A program made the translations under genes and the position numbers. A stretch of DNA of 64,000 nt from Zygotorulaspora mrakii (taxonomy: Eukaryota > Ascomycota > Saccharomycetes > Saccharomycetales > Saccharomycetaceae), in NCBI RefSeq assembly GCF_013402915.1, contig NC_050724.1:1116001-1180000 (forward strand), written 5' to 3'. The notes below the pieces were generated by a model that saw only the letters and a program-made list of their open reading frames with translations, searched no databases and had not been told where the DNA came from. Shown here piece after piece: positions 9,176 through 19,923 of this stretch (position 1 is the stretch's first letter; every line of letters starts with the position of its first letter).

Positions 9176-9483
9176 ACAATCGTCACTCTCATCCTCATTT
9201 TCCAGGCAGTTTATAAAACATCTATAAAAACAAAAGCATTATGAAATATTCCAACCACATATCTGCTGCTATGATCACACTCAGACATATCATAGTTCAG
9301 TTCTTGCCATTTTTTTTTTGTAGCTCTAAATCACACATTTGTTTCACTTCGTCGAGTATTATACGATTGCTTAGTTTCATGAAAAATTTCATCGATGAGA
9401 TGAGTTAAGCCAAGTTCAGGATGGCTACTTCAAAAACAAACAGTAACAGAAAGCAATTGTGGTTTATCTAGAACTTATCGATA
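9176..9483. other. intergenic region carrying the BUD21 promoter
   Basis: This is a 308-bp AT-rich gap between two genes on the same strand. It holds a T9 tract and the RRPE/PAC pair described separately. I saw no RNA gene. Confidence 0.6.
9380..9401 (+). promoter_or_regulatory. RRPE + PAC element pair upstream of BUD21
   Basis: TGAAAAATTTC (9380-9390, RRPE-like; consensus TGAAAAATTTT) is followed after one base by TCGATGAGAT (9392-9401), nine of ten positions of the PAC consensus GMGATGAGMT. The pair ends 83 bp before the BUD21 ATG. In S. cerevisiae this combination marks ribosome-biogenesis genes controlled by Stb3 and Dot6/Tod6. Confidence 0.65.
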
Positions 9484-10110
9484 ATGCCCGCTAAGCCTCG
9501 AAGTCATGTTAAATTCAGTGAAGAAATTGCCTCCGATCCTGCACACGTGAAGGTTCAGACAGTTCAAAGCACGGAACATAGTAGTGACGATGAAAGTGAT
9601 GAAAGTGAGGATGATGCACCTGAAGAAGAGGGTGTGTCAAACGGAAAGCTTATGGTAGAGAAGGAAATACTTAAACGTGAAGAGCTCTTAAAGGCAGAGC
9701 AAAAACAGCTCAAGGAGCAGAGAAGAAAAAACGATGCCTTTTATAAAAGTCAGCAACAGTCGAAGAAGGGGAGGACCAGTGAGATACGGAATAACGACAC
9801 ACTTGATGAGCTTCCTGAGGAAATTTTCAATAAACTGGAAGATGATAACAAGCTTTGTCGTCAAGAAGCTTCGTCAAAACATATCAATTTCAATGAAGAA
9901 GACTACATACCCGAAATCAAAAAGCAACTAAGTGATAAAAAAAAATTGACGTTGAAAAAATTGAGAGCTACTTCTGCTAAGAAGGGACCTGTGTCTGTTA
10001 AAGTTTTGTCGTCCACACAACTATTGTCGTCGATGGCACCAAAGAGGGAAGCTTCGATTATGGGGACAAAGGAGAAATGGCTAAGAAGAAAGGCACTGAA
10101 AAGGAGGTAA
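9484..10110 (+). CDS. BUD21: SSU processome component Bud21/Utp16
   Basis: The 208-residue protein is highly charged and largely disordered. It has an N-terminal basic/acidic alternation (KPRSHVKFSEEI), an acidic block around 35-50 (DDESDESEDDAPEEE), a coiled-coil helix rich in Glu, Lys and Gln (about 55-95), and a conserved basic C-terminus (SSTQLLSSM to EKWLRRKALKRR). Bud21/Utp16 is a nucleolar component of the U3 small-subunit processome required for 18S rRNA maturation. Length is close to the S. cerevisiae protein, and position matches YOR078W, following RTS2 in the second track. The RRPE/PAC promoter pair agrees with a ribosome-biogenesis role. It is convergent with ATX2. Confidence 0.9.
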   Translation: MPAKPRSHVKFSEEIASDPAHVKVQTVQSTEHSSDDESDESEDDAPEEEGVSNGKLMVEKEILKREELLKAEQKQLKEQRRKNDAFYKSQQQSKKGRTSEIRNNDTLDELPEEIFNKLEDDNKLCRQEASSKHINFNEEDYIPEIKKQLSDKKKLTLKKLRATSAKKGPVSVKVLSSTQLLSSMAPKREASIMGTKEKWLRRKALKRR

Positions 10111-10224
10111 ATTTTTGGACAAAAAGAACCTACTGTATTCGTCATTAATAAATAATAAACACCCCCCTCTCGCATTTTTACATAGGAAATAGAAGATCCA
10201 TTTGTATAGTATACCCTTTCAGGA

Positions 10225-11250
10225 TCAATCCTCAGTTATCACAAATGAAATAATCACCGGGATCAGCACGCCAAGCGACACATAGATCAGCTCATGATAA
10301 GTTGCTCTTTTTTTCAATTGGGCATTATTCATATTTGGCGGTGGAGTGAGCGGTGCAACGTTCTCAAATTCAACATTGGAGTTTTGGGATTTATTACTAG
10401 AATCTTCTCTAGGATTATTGTTCACTAAAACAAAGTTACTCCCCTCACGATAGAATCCATTTTCTATAGTATCATCAGTCTCGCTCTGATTGGATGATTC
10501 ATCAGTCGTAAAGGCTGTAAAAGAGGCGTAAAGAAGACTACCACCACTCATAAGCAATAAGTTCCCGCCGATCCAATCCATTGTGTCAGATTGTTTCAAA
10601 TTGAACGCAGATACAACAACATAACCTAGAGGTGTTGAAAGAGCAAACGCAAATAGGTTCGACATAATTTCCCATTTTGGCAAGTGTTGTTTTGATATCA
10701 TCACACTTGTTAGTGACAGAACGGCCGGTATCTTATGCACCACTATGGCTATCAGAACAATTATTAAGAGAGACTCATTATTTACCGTAGTACCTAGTGC
10801 AATACCATCTGATAAACCATGCACTACCAATGCAAAGACAACGTTATTTTGCAGAATAGACATTGCAACCTGCTTTGGGTTTCGAAGCAGGTCTCTAAAG
10901 GTATCAATTTCAAACGTGATATTATTTTGAATTGCGTTAGTAGTAGCAGAACGACGATTTACCATTATTTGGACACTTTGATCCAAGATATAAACCACCA
11001 TAACACCAATCAGGAGGTTTAAACCAACGTTACCATTGTGCTCTAAGCATGCCCGTACTCCCTCCGGTATAACTAACATGAATGAAGTTCCCAGTAGCAT
11101 ACCCACGCCAAATCGCGATAAGATATCGATGTATGAGGCTCTATTGGAAATGCCATGGTTCAAGCAGTATAGAGGTATTATTCCAATGGCAAACGTAGCA
11201 CAGAGGAGGAGACCTGCTAAAAGTAATACTGTACCAATACCTACTGACAT
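10225..11250 (-). CDS. ATX2: Golgi ZIP-family manganese transporter Atx2
   Basis: This is a 341-residue ZIP (SLC39-like) membrane protein with about eight hydrophobic segments. The family metal-site helices are visible as [11 protein letters not shown] (near residue 143) and [10 protein letters not shown] (near residue 170), interrupted after residue 250 by a hydrophilic, Asn/Ser-rich loop before a last C-terminal span. Atx2 maintains manganese in the Golgi lumen, where glycosyltransferases need it. The N-terminus ([13 protein letters not shown]) serves as the first span. Position and strand match YOR079C between BUD21 and DIA2. The start is unambiguous: a stop lies shortly upstream and the first residues form the conserved helix. 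Confidence 0.92.
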   Translation of the reverse strand: MSVGIGTVLLLAGLLLCATFAIGIIPLYCLNHGISNRASYIDILSRFGVGMLLGTSFMLVIPEGVRACLEHNGNVGLNLLIGVMVVYILDQSVQIMVNRRSATTNAIQNNITFEIDTFRDLLRNPKQVAMSILQNNVVFALVVHGLSDGIALGTTVNNESLLIIVLIAIVVHKIPAVLSLTSVMISKQHLPKWEIMSNLFAFALSTPLGYVVVSAFNLKQSDTMDWIGGNLLLMSGGSLLYASFTAFTTDESSNQSETDDTIENGFYREGSNFVLVNNNPREDSSNKSQNSNVEFENVAPLTPPPNMNNAQLKKRATYHELIYVSLGVLIPVIISFVITED

Positions 11251-11442
11251 TTCTTACCTAAACTATCAGCCCACACTGAAAGCAAGCTCAGCAACAGAGT
11301 AATATAAAAATTCCTACTCTTTTTCTGAAAGTGATTTAAGGTACAACAATTTGAGATAAATTCAAAGACGCGCTTATGAGTTGGAAAACACATCAAACAT
11401 GTTCAAAAACACAGAATTGTATAATTAGTCTTTAATGAGGTG

Positions 11443-13566
11443 ATGAATGGAACTGATGATGTTGTAGAAAAAGCTTTAGATTTAGGCACCGCATACTTTA
11501 AGGGTGAAGATTTTGTCAAGGCTAAAGATATTTTCAAAAAGGCATTGCAACTGGTAAGATCTTATGATGAGCAGGAACTAGGGAGAATACGAGAGCGTTA
11601 TGGCGCAAAAGAAGTCACAACTGCAAGAGAATCACCTAGTAGCTGCAAAGTGTATCACCCCAGGTATGTTCGAATATTGGATAATCTAAGTGCCACGTAT
11701 GAGAAATTAGGTGAGCTAGAAACAGCGTTAAAGTATGCCCAAAAGATGACCGATGTGGAGCCTTACAATTTAAAATGCTTCATTAGAGGTGGAAAAATAC
11801 TGCAGAAACTTCGGAGAGACCGCAGTGCGCTCAAATTATACGATAAAGCCATAAAGATGACGAAGCAAACAGATAGGCAATTCGTTGTGGGGCCGCAATC
11901 GCGATGGCTCACAATCATTGATCAACAAAAAAGGTACGTTAGTAATCGTATCAAGACTCAAAGCCTCAATTGTAAACAGCTAATGCCAGTATCCGATTTA
12001 TCCTCCAAAAGAACTTACTTGGATCCCATTGCGAAAGAACAGCGACTTTTCAAAAAAACGAAAGATAGTAAATGTCAGGCCACATCACCGCAAGTTGTAG
12101 CAGTTGATTTTATACGCCAACTACCTTTGGAAGTCATTCCTTTCATTTTGAAACGTTTTACGTCCAAGGAATTATTGCAGCTTGTACCGGTTTGCAAGAC
12201 ATGGAAGAATATAATCCTCAAGCTGCCAGAAATTTTCCGAAGCTTTGTTTTACATCGTGCCTCACCTAAGGACATTGGAAATTTCTGTGATTTTTTACGC
12301 ACGGTTAGCTCTCAGTACTCAAACCCACTACAAGGGTTTCCAGTGGAGTCTATACACTTCTCAGTAAAAGCACCGTCGGACGAAATAAAAACACTTGATT
12401 TGCTATTTTTACGACTGCAAGATGTTTGCTTTCGTAAGATGATCTTGACAGTTCCAAATTGCAGCACGTCTCATTTCGCTAAAATCACCTCTAAAGATCG
12501 GGATTTGACAAAAAGAATGAATGAATTATCAGTTGTTTTATCATTGAGGCAAGATAAGCACCATGAAAATAAAATTTTAAAAAATTTCCCAAATCTGAAA
12601 CGAATAGAGATAATTTTTGAGTCCTCTGTCGTTCCTATTACAGAACTATCTTCTGTAAGCCAGGAAGTAAATGTTGATGCGGGATGCATGAATGCGATCG
12701 AGTCATTTAAACTCATCTGCAATTACGGTAAAATAAAAACCTTTCCTTTTCTCGATCTTTTCAAAAGCGGCGTTTCGAAAAATCTTTCAAGTTTGTGTAT
12801 TACTGGTGTTACGTTTACTCGTGGTACTACTCAGTTCGATTGGCTAAGAAATTTCAAATCATTAAAAGATATTTGGATCGAAGGCAACAAAAATGCCACA
12901 TTTTCGTCATTTATGAAATTATTCAGAGATTATTCTTTAAGCACACACCTCACAACCTTGACATTCAGGGAAGATAGCATTAGTGCAAGATTTGACTTGG
13001 AGGAGGTCTCAGACGATTATTTCTATGGCAACAATTTGAAAAATCTGTCCTCTTTGGATGTAATGGGAACTTCTTTAAGTGGATTAGGCCTCATGCGGAT
13101 TGCCGCTTATATGAATGATGCCAATCTGAAGAGAATTAATTTTGGTGATTGCCCATTTCTGAAACTACAACGCGAAGGGGGAGATGACGATTTCGCACTG
13201 ACAGCTAATCATTTTTTCTCTGCGTTACAAAATATTGAAGATCTGTCTATCCCTCAACTTGGCACCCTGAGTGACCAAGATATGGCAATTTTAAGGAAGG
13301 AAATTGGCAACATGAAAAGTTTGAAGCGGATGGACTTGTCATTGAATCAGTCCATTACCGGTGTTTCGGTTTATGATTTACTCAAAGCTCTCAAAGAATC
13401 CAGTTTAAAGCCTTTGGAGTACCTTAATATAGATGGTTGCACCTCTGTTTCACACATTACAATTAATGCTCTCAAAGCGCAAGGTCTCGTTCAACAAGTG
13501 AGTAGCATTTATGAAAAGGTTAAATGGCGAAAATTTGGATTGAATTCTTATAAATATCAAAAATAG
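11443..13566 (+). CDS. DIA2: SCF F-box/TPR/LRR protein Dia2
   Basis: The product has 707 residues, comparable to the S. cerevisiae protein. TPR-like helices occupy about residues 5-145 (for example DLGTAYFKGEDF and KLGELETALKYAQKM). An F-box lies near 220-262 (IRQLPLEVIPFILKRF, then LLQLVPVCKTWK), and leucine-rich repeats fill the rest to the C-terminus. Dia2 is the substrate-recognition subunit of an SCF ubiquitin ligase at the replisome, acting on Mrc1, Ctf4 and the CMG helicase at termination. The frame extends one codon upstream to GTG; the ATG at 11443 is used. A short out-of-frame ATG (11434) lies just upstream. Order matches YOR080W. It is convergent with the TGL gene, 120 bp between stops. 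Confidence 0.93.
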   Translation: MNGTDDVVEKALDLGTAYFKGEDFVKAKDIFKKALQLVRSYDEQELGRIRERYGAKEVTTARESPSSCKVYHPRYVRILDNLSATYEKLGELETALKYAQKMTDVEPYNLKCFIRGGKILQKLRRDRSALKLYDKAIKMTKQTDRQFVVGPQSRWLTIIDQQKRYVSNRIKTQSLNCKQLMPVSDLSSKRTYLDPIAKEQRLFKKTKDSKCQATSPQVVAVDFIRQLPLEVIPFILKRFTSKELLQLVPVCKTWKNIILKLPEIFRSFVLHRASPKDIGNFCDFLRTVSSQYSNPLQGFPVESIHFSVKAPSDEIKTLDLLFLRLQDVCFRKMILTVPNCSTSHFAKITSKDRDLTKRMNELSVVLSLRQDKHHENKILKNFPNLKRIEIIFESSVVPITELSSVSQEVNVDAGCMNAIESFKLICNYGKIKTFPFLDLFKSGVSKNLSSLCITGVTFTRGTTQFDWLRNFKSLKDIWIEGNKNATFSSFMKLFRDYSLSTHLTTLTFREDSISARFDLEEVSDDYFYGNNLKNLSSLDVMGTSLSGLGLMRIAAYMNDANLKRINFGDCPFLKLQREGGDDDFALTANHFFSALQNIEDLSIPQLGTLSDQDMAILRKEIGNMKSLKRMDLSLNQSITGVSVYDLLKALKESSLKPLEYLNIDGCTSVSHITINALKAQGLVQQVSSIYEKVKWRKFGLNSYKYQK

Positions 13567-13686
13567 AGCTATGTAACTGTAGTCGAAGAACGTCGATTAC
13601 GCATATTTCACTAATGTTCCGCACAACAGTGCAGCATGGACTTTATCAATGTGCATGTTACAGCAATATTTCTTCACACTAATTAG

Positions 13687-16314
13687 CTACTGTTTTGATG
13701 AAGTATGCTCGTTAAGGCTTGTCTGGTCGTCTTCAAATTGTAGGGTCTTGTTACTACTCTTGGGAGAACATGCACTGCCAGTGGATGATGATAGCCTTCG
13801 ATCCATCTTTTTCGCAGCCTCGCTGAAGCTATTTTTCCGGCCGTGATGTGAGTTTGGTTTCTCATTGGGGTCAAAACTGCTTTCATATGTCACACTTTTT
13901 CCATCATCATCAGAACCCGTCGAAGTCCCATATATTTTTTTATTCTTGTTCTTTCTCAACCGACTTTTGGCGTTCCTTAATGGGGAACTATCAACAACCC
14001 TATCCCCCGATTTCAATGGAGCAGAATGAGGCCAGTCGAGGTCATTACTAACATATGGTAATTCAATCTTTTCTTGACTTCTTCTCCGCTCAGGGAAGAC
14101 GCCTTTCTGAAATGAAATATGACCTGAGCTATTTTTCTTTGTTAAAGCAACCTGGTTATTCGAAACTCTGTGCACCGGTCTCTGAATTCGGGAAGAAGAA
14201 AATGAAACAGGAAAAGACACTGATTTGCTTGCATTTCGAGGCTTATAATTAGTCTCAGATTTCCTTCGCTGGTGTCTTAAACTTGTTGGAGATCTATGAA
14301 GAGGTAGCGTTAATTTACCACTAGAGCCATGTCGATATGACGTAGAGTTCTCTTGCAAAAGAAGTAGAGATTTGATTGATTCTGATTCAAAGAGATTATC
14401 ATCTAATGCACTGCTTATGTTAATATCATCTTTCAAAACTCGAGACCTAATTAACCCGACAGGAAATTTTGAAAATTGCAGAGGACTCTTAATGGATGAT
14501 GAAGAGATAATTTTTCCTTTAAGAGCGGTAATTGCCTTGTCGAGAGCAAACTCTTGTCCACAATGATTTTGAATAATGGAAACTTTAGGCCATGTCGCAC
14601 GAGCACCATTTGTAGTTTCTCTAAGCAAAAATTCTTTTGATGGATTAGCCAATAGCTCGTTTAGTCTAAACAGCATCTTCATGTCAGGTAATATGGTAAT
14701 GTCACCAGAATATTGTTGTGATAAAACTGACCGTAACTTTGTTAGCGCATTTTTAGCAATTCCCAATTCGCATGCAAGCTCCAAAGCGTGTATAGCTTCA
14801 TTTGCCATAAAATCGTAGACGTTCGTTAATGTTTGTTTCAATCTAGCTGTAAATTCGTCTTCTATATCCCCACCAACACAGGATAATGAGAATTTTAGCA
14901 GAGGAAACACATGAACGTTAACTTGACACGCGATTATGTGGTCGACATTAAACATTTCAGATAATCTGGATATCGGAAGGTCATTATCTACAGATCCATC
15001 AACAAATTTAACAGAAGCACTGCCAGACCATTCACGTCTTTCTCCGGTAGTTGGATCTTTTTCATACAATGGACTCGAGGGGAATATTCCCGGTAATGAG
15101 CATGATGCACAAACCGCGGACCATATTAAAACATTTGGAGCTGTTAAATTATTTAACAATCTTGGTTGCTCAAACAATGATGCCGGAGATACTGTGATAT
15201 TTAAAATTTTTCCAGTTCTATTATATGCCTCTCTAAATGTCAATTCACCAAGAAATTTTATCATTGTCTGAACCAAATGCTTGTTATCGAACCAAGTGCC
15301 ATTTTTCAAAAATCTTGATAGCTTGATTAGCAGGTTCTCACTTTCGCTCTTCTGTTTATCATCTTTGAAAATGTTAAAGTCTGTTTCCAAGACACGCTCT
15401 AACAGTTCGGGTATTTCATCTTTGTAATGAGCTGAGAGGATACTAGCGACAATGGCACCTGCACTGCTACCACTTATGACACGAGGCAACAAATCAAGCT
15501 CGAAAAGGGTGGAAAGAACACCAATATGAAATAAACCGAAAGTTCCTCCACCACTCAAAACCAAGGCTGTTCTGCCAATATTCCTTCTAGTTTGCTGTAA
15601 GATTCCAAGAACATAATGGTCATCCAGATCTGTTTGATTTACTAAAGCATCCAGTGCAAAACGGGATTCGTTCAAATATTCGTCAATAAGAAACTTGGTT
15701 CCCACATGAGAATGTCTGTACAAGTTTACATCACCCATGTTCCCCAAATTTCGTACCCATCTAGTTCTTATGGTATACAATAAGCCTGCGTAATCCTCCG
15801 CCTGTCTTTGCTCACGTAGTTTTCTTGTTAACTCTTCAATCAGTTTATAGTCATATAGATTAGATTCTACTTCTTGCTTCCATTTCATCTTATCTGTTAA
15901 TTCGTCCAGACGCAGTCCCGCATAACCCCATTCTTCGTATGATACAGCGTGCTGTTTTTCAGCCAGTATCTTCTCTATCAGCAAGCTTTTATCGTAATCA
16001 CCAACGAAAAGGCTGTATATGAATGATTTACATCTTAGGAAAAAAGAGACCTGCTCCTCTTCCTTCTGTCGATCTTCTTCGTCATCACTGGATATCTCGT
16101 CATCGCTGTTGACACAAATTTCAACGTTACTCTTCCTGTGCCGTGAACCTGGTTTATCAACGCGATTCTTTGATATTCTTAGGAGTTTGTGATTAGCAGA
16201 CTTAGAAGAGCGATTAACTGGAGATGATTTACCTTGAATGAGCTCGTAATATTTTTCAATCAAATGTTTGGTCACTGCAAAAGGTTGACGCTGCAGCGAC
16301 ATGTTCCCATCCAT
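13687..16314 (-). CDS. TGL4: patatin-like triacylglycerol lipase (single ancestor of Tgl4/Tgl5)
   Basis: The 875-residue protein has the DUF3336 plus patatin architecture of yeast lipid-droplet lipases. The N-terminal region to about 110 is hydrophilic, the DUF3336 segment spans about 95-240, and the patatin core contains the oxyanion motif LSGGGTFGLFH (253-263). The nucleophile elbow is GSSAG (282-286, Ser284), and the catalytic aspartate is in VDGSVDNDLP. The C-terminal third is disordered and Ser/Arg-rich, with several SP/RxxS sites. In S. cerevisiae Tgl4 mobilises triacylglycerol and is activated by Cdk1. Position serves both YKR089C and YOR081C, so this is the unduplicated gene. The frame runs upstream to a TTG at 16425, but the first ATG is at 16314 and gives an N-terminus that aligns with Tgl4. 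Confidence 0.95.
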   Translation of the reverse strand: MDGNMSLQRQPFAVTKHLIEKYYELIQGKSSPVNRSSKSANHKLLRISKNRVDKPGSRHRKSNVEICVNSDDEISSDDEEDRQKEEEQVSFFLRCKSFIYSLFVGDYDKSLLIEKILAEKQHAVSYEEWGYAGLRLDELTDKMKWKQEVESNLYDYKLIEELTRKLREQRQAEDYAGLLYTIRTRWVRNLGNMGDVNLYRHSHVGTKFLIDEYLNESRFALDALVNQTDLDDHYVLGILQQTRRNIGRTALVLSGGGTFGLFHIGVLSTLFELDLLPRVISGSSAGAIVASILSAHYKDEIPELLERVLETDFNIFKDDKQKSESENLLIKLSRFLKNGTWFDNKHLVQTMIKFLGELTFREAYNRTGKILNITVSPASLFEQPRLLNNLTAPNVLIWSAVCASCSLPGIFPSSPLYEKDPTTGERREWSGSASVKFVDGSVDNDLPISRLSEMFNVDHIIACQVNVHVFPLLKFSLSCVGGDIEDEFTARLKQTLTNVYDFMANEAIHALELACELGIAKNALTKLRSVLSQQYSGDITILPDMKMLFRLNELLANPSKEFLLRETTNGARATWPKVSIIQNHCGQEFALDKAITALKGKIISSSSIKSPLQFSKFPVGLIRSRVLKDDINISSALDDNLFESESIKSLLLLQENSTSYRHGSSGKLTLPLHRSPTSLRHQRRKSETNYKPRNASKSVSFPVSFSSSRIQRPVHRVSNNQVALTKKNSSGHISFQKGVFPERRRSQEKIELPYVSNDLDWPHSAPLKSGDRVVDSSPLRNAKSRLRKNKNKKIYGTSTGSDDDGKSVTYESSFDPNEKPNSHHGRKNSFSEAAKKMDRRLSSSTGSACSPKSSNKTLQFEDDQTSLNEHTSSKQ

Positions 16315-16753
16315 TGCAGAAACTTTTATCACGTATCTCACTGTTTGATACGCTGGATTCCAGATGCAAATGAGCCTGAATAATCCTCGATGCTGTTTTA
16401 AACCCACTCTAGAAATTCTGCTCAAAGTTCATAGATTAAGGCTTTAAGGTCCACTAAATCGAAATGTACTTCGGGTAACAGAAACACGTCTCACGAACAT
16501 CACCGATGAAATTCGGACGCTAAGTCTTTCGCGTGTCTTGATATTATTTGAAGGTGACATAAGCGGCGGTTAAGTTTAGATAGCTACCCAGTCTTTGGCA
16601 TTACAGCTGTTTATTGTGCTGTATTAGATTCCCAGGATTGTGTGATAAATCTGCCTCGCTTGCAATATTTTAGTGCCTTTGGTCTCAATTTTACAACTTA
16701 ATTTCAAAATTTCGAAAACTGCATAAAAATTGTCTCCCGCTAAAATTGCAGCG
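16315..16753. other. divergent intergenic region TGL4 / PXL1
   Basis: This is a 439-bp non-coding stretch containing the promoters of both flanking genes. I found no clear TATA box, RNA gene or repeat. Confidence 0.5.
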
Positions 16754-19258
16754 ATGTTCAATCACATTTATGGCTCACCATTTCCAGTGATAAATCCCAA
16801 AATAAGGTATAAGACTGCTTTAGAAAGAGCAGGTTTTGATACCAATTTTCATGATGGGTTGATGTCAAACCAGCTCCCGCCAGAACGTAGAAATGTTTCT
16901 ACAGGCTCTGGAAGCCCTGCTCGTCCAAACGATGCGCAGCAAACACGCATCATGTCACTACCAGGCATGAATGCTAGTGAGACTCGGTCATCACCTTCAG
17001 CGCTGCCAGTACCTGCCCGAGCACCACAAAGACCTAGGCCCACTTCAGCATATGGCAGGTTGCCAACGTCTTTGAATGAGCTGCCCCGACAAACTAATGG
17101 CGGTCCCCCGCAGAAGCCCTATAGTAGCAACACGAGCCCTCGATTTGCTCAGGAAACCCCTGTTGCAAATATGAGATACGAAACAAAAGATGTGGGAGAG
17201 ATTAGGTCTACCAACGGCGGTCCGAACAAATCTGATGGCAATGGAAATTACGGATACCTCGACCGAACCGAAAAGCTCAATGTTGGAAATAGTGCATCGA
17301 TTAAAGATTACAATGCTCTTAGAGAAAGTGATGGCGAAGAAGAGGGAAACAACGAGAATCGCAAGGAAGCAAAATCAGACGATAGAATGCTGTGGAACGA
17401 TAAACCTGTCAGGGATTCAAAATACCCATTCAATTCATTGCATTCATCACAACCTAGTGGTGCATCAAGTTCAACGGTATCCAAAGGGCCTGGACATGAG
17501 CAAAAGATGTCAGCTTTCGATTTTGAGATAGCTCAACCTCCGCCTACTACAGAAATTATGAATCCTATTGAACGAAGCTATATGATGCTAACTCAAAAGA
17601 GTTCATTTAGTTCAGAAAGGTCCCTGACGGACTCTAACTCCGTGCATACGGCTGCAAAGTCTCTTGAAGAGGATGCTGTATTGTCAGCAGTATCAGAATT
17701 GCATATTCCAAGTGTAACAAAAGAAGACTTCTCGGATTCAGGTAGGGAAAGTGATGATAATGAATGTAATGATATGGAAAGTGATTACAATAAAAGTGAT
17801 GACGGCGAAAGTATAAATTTCGAGCCCTGCGCAGAACTCAATATCAGTTTGTCCTCAGATCAAAAAGCTGAACACCTACACAAGAATGAAAGTATGCGTA
17901 ACGATAGCGAGCATTCATCTAAGATATCAGGTCTCAAGCTAGCTACACAATTTGATGACGCATTGTCTCAAAAATCCGCTGAAAAAGCTGTGGGCGAAAT
18001 TGAGGATGCGCCATTTAAATTTAAGAGGCCAGTGGAAAGTCCTGTTGAGGTCGGCTCTCAAAGCTCTCTCAATTCACAAAAATCAAATATCGACTCGGCG
18101 AACGGTACATATGCATCTTCACCGAATAAGAACAAATATCGACAGATGTCGTACGTTGGTCATAGCTCTTTGAGCAACGAAGACAGCGTATCAACACCAC
18201 AAACGGCAACAAATCTTCAAGTTGAAAAGCTTCTAGCACAATTGAATGACGTATCTGAACACAAAAATGCACAAGTCGACTCGTTCCCAGTTCCCTCACC
18301 AAACGGTACGTCAGACGAACGGACAGCAGCAACCACAGAAAGTAGATCAGCTTTGCATGTTAACGCTGGAAATCATTACAAAAAATCCAGCGCATTTCTT
18401 TCGGGCTTCCCAACTGATAATGCGCCGCAATCTATCACAATCGATGATGATAATATGTCATCCACTGGAGTTGTTGGAGATACCCCATTATTCTATAACT
18501 TCAAGCAGCATAAATTGAAGGAGTTCGGTGATTCAGGACGCAGTCCTCGTGAAGCATCATTGGATGAAGCTTCAAACACAAAAAATAAATTGGTATTTAG
18601 GAATGTCGCAATAGAACCTCTACAACTAAAGTACAAGACTGCGGAGGAGATAGAGGAAGAGCGCATCAGGAGACATGGTACCAGCGAGTCGGCAGAGTTA
18701 CAGCCCAGTACGCCACGAGCCACGTCAGCAGCTATTGAGAACGTAGCACATTCAGAAAAGCAAGTTGTTCAGGAACGTTCACATAAGTATCCCCCAGGGG
18801 AAGGCCCTTGTCGATTATGCGGATTAGAAGTCACGCAGAAACCCATATTTTCCAAGAAAGATAACGAATTATCTGGTCAATGGCATCGTAATTGTTTCAG
18901 ATGCTTGAAATGTAATATAAGATTCAGCAAGCAAACGCCATGCTATATTTTCGATGATGAGCCTTATTGTCAACAACACTACCATGAGAAAAACAACAGC
19001 ATATGCAAAATTTGCAACGGTTTTATAGAGGGAGAATGCTTGGAAAACGATAGAAATGAGAGATTTCATGTAAACTGCCTCACATGCTTTCTGTGTAAGA
19101 CGGTTATCTCTAATGATTACTTCATTTACAATGAAGAATTCCCACTATGTGGACACCATGATGTTGAGTCTTTAATGGAGAATGAAGACATTGACTTGAA
19201 CGGTAAAAGCAATCTATCTAGAAGAAGAACAAGGTTGATAAATTTTTCTCAGTCCTAA
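16754..19258 (+). CDS. PXL1: paxillin-like LIM protein Pxl1
   Basis: The 834-residue protein has a long, low-complexity Ser/Pro/Asn-rich N-terminal region and two C-terminal LIM domains. LIM1 starts at Cys686 (CRLCG, then WHRNCFRCLKC, then YCQQH) and LIM2 follows (CKICN, then FHVNCLTCFLC, then LCGHH). Pxl1 localises to sites of polarised growth and the bud neck and links Rho1/Cdc42 signalling and the septin/actin cortex. The protein is longer than the S. cerevisiae one, the extra length being in the disordered part. The frame is open upstream to a TTG at 16730; the first ATG is at 16754, giving the N-terminus MFNHIYGSPFPVINPK. Position matches YKR090W, whose chromosome XV copy is missing in S. 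cerevisiae. Confidence 0.93.
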   Translation: MFNHIYGSPFPVINPKIRYKTALERAGFDTNFHDGLMSNQLPPERRNVSTGSGSPARPNDAQQTRIMSLPGMNASETRSSPSALPVPARAPQRPRPTSAYGRLPTSLNELPRQTNGGPPQKPYSSNTSPRFAQETPVANMRYETKDVGEIRSTNGGPNKSDGNGNYGYLDRTEKLNVGNSASIKDYNALRESDGEEEGNNENRKEAKSDDRMLWNDKPVRDSKYPFNSLHSSQPSGASSSTVSKGPGHEQKMSAFDFEIAQPPPTTEIMNPIERSYMMLTQKSSFSSERSLTDSNSVHTAAKSLEEDAVLSAVSELHIPSVTKEDFSDSGRESDDNECNDMESDYNKSDDGESINFEPCAELNISLSSDQKAEHLHKNESMRNDSEHSSKISGLKLATQFDDALSQKSAEKAVGEIEDAPFKFKRPVESPVEVGSQSSLNSQKSNIDSANGTYASSPNKNKYRQMSYVGHSSLSNEDSVSTPQTATNLQVEKLLAQLNDVSEHKNAQVDSFPVPSPNGTSDERTAATTESRSALHVNAGNHYKKSSAFLSGFPTDNAPQSITIDDDNMSSTGVVGDTPLFYNFKQHKLKEFGDSGRSPREASLDEASNTKNKLVFRNVAIEPLQLKYKTAEEIEEERIRRHGTSESAELQPSTPRATSAAIENVAHSEKQVVQERSHKYPPGEGPCRLCGLEVTQKPIFSKKDNELSGQWHRNCFRCLKCNIRFSKQTPCYIFDDEPYCQQHYHEKNNSICKICNGFIEGECLENDRNERFHVNCLTCFLCKTVISNDYFIYNEEFPLCGHHDVESLMENEDIDLNGKSNLSRRRTRLINFSQS

Positions 19259-19923
19259 AGCTTGCATTGGCATTCCAGTAAATATATCCTTTTATAGATA
19301 AGAAGCAGAGCAGATAGCGTCAAAATATTCATACTAGACACTTAATCTTTGCAAAAACGAAATACATATCTTACAAAAGCCCATCACTCAAACGCTTTAT
19401 TGAAAGAAAATCACCGCACCACCTACTTGAATTTCTCCGCCATCCAAAGAAACAGGGGACGTATCTTTCACTCACTCAAAAATTTCAGTTACCTGGTTGT
19501 CTCTAAACACAATAACTGAGAGAACGAGAAACTCTTAAAAGTTTTGATGTTTCTTTCACTGTCAGTATAGTCAGCCTGTCAGACAGTCCGCGCGAGTCAG
19601 ACCTCCTTTCACGTTTTAATCAAAGGGGAACGAAAAATACAAAAAAACAAAAAAACAAAAACATAAACTTGCAGTAATTGGATACAAATAGAAGGAAAAG
19701 GCACGACTGTGAAGATAATAAGGCCGTTCAAAGCTTCTTTGAAAGTTCAGCATTAGTAGCCAACAAGTTTGCTGTTTATATTACTGAATTATTGCTTGGC
19801 TGTTCCTTTTTCTAGTTTCTGTTTTAGTTAGGTATTATTTCACGCAATTTGGGACAACATAAGTAGTCGTTCAGTTACAAGGGTTCATTCGCGTTTTATT
19901 CAATCAAAACGCACTCACACACA
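19259..19923. other. intergenic region upstream of WHI5/SRL3
   Basis: This is a 665-bp AT-rich non-coding stretch with an A-rich segment near 19634-19665. It presumably carries the PXL1 terminator and the WHI5/SRL3 promoter. I saw no confident cell-cycle box, RNA gene or repeat. Confidence 0.5.
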
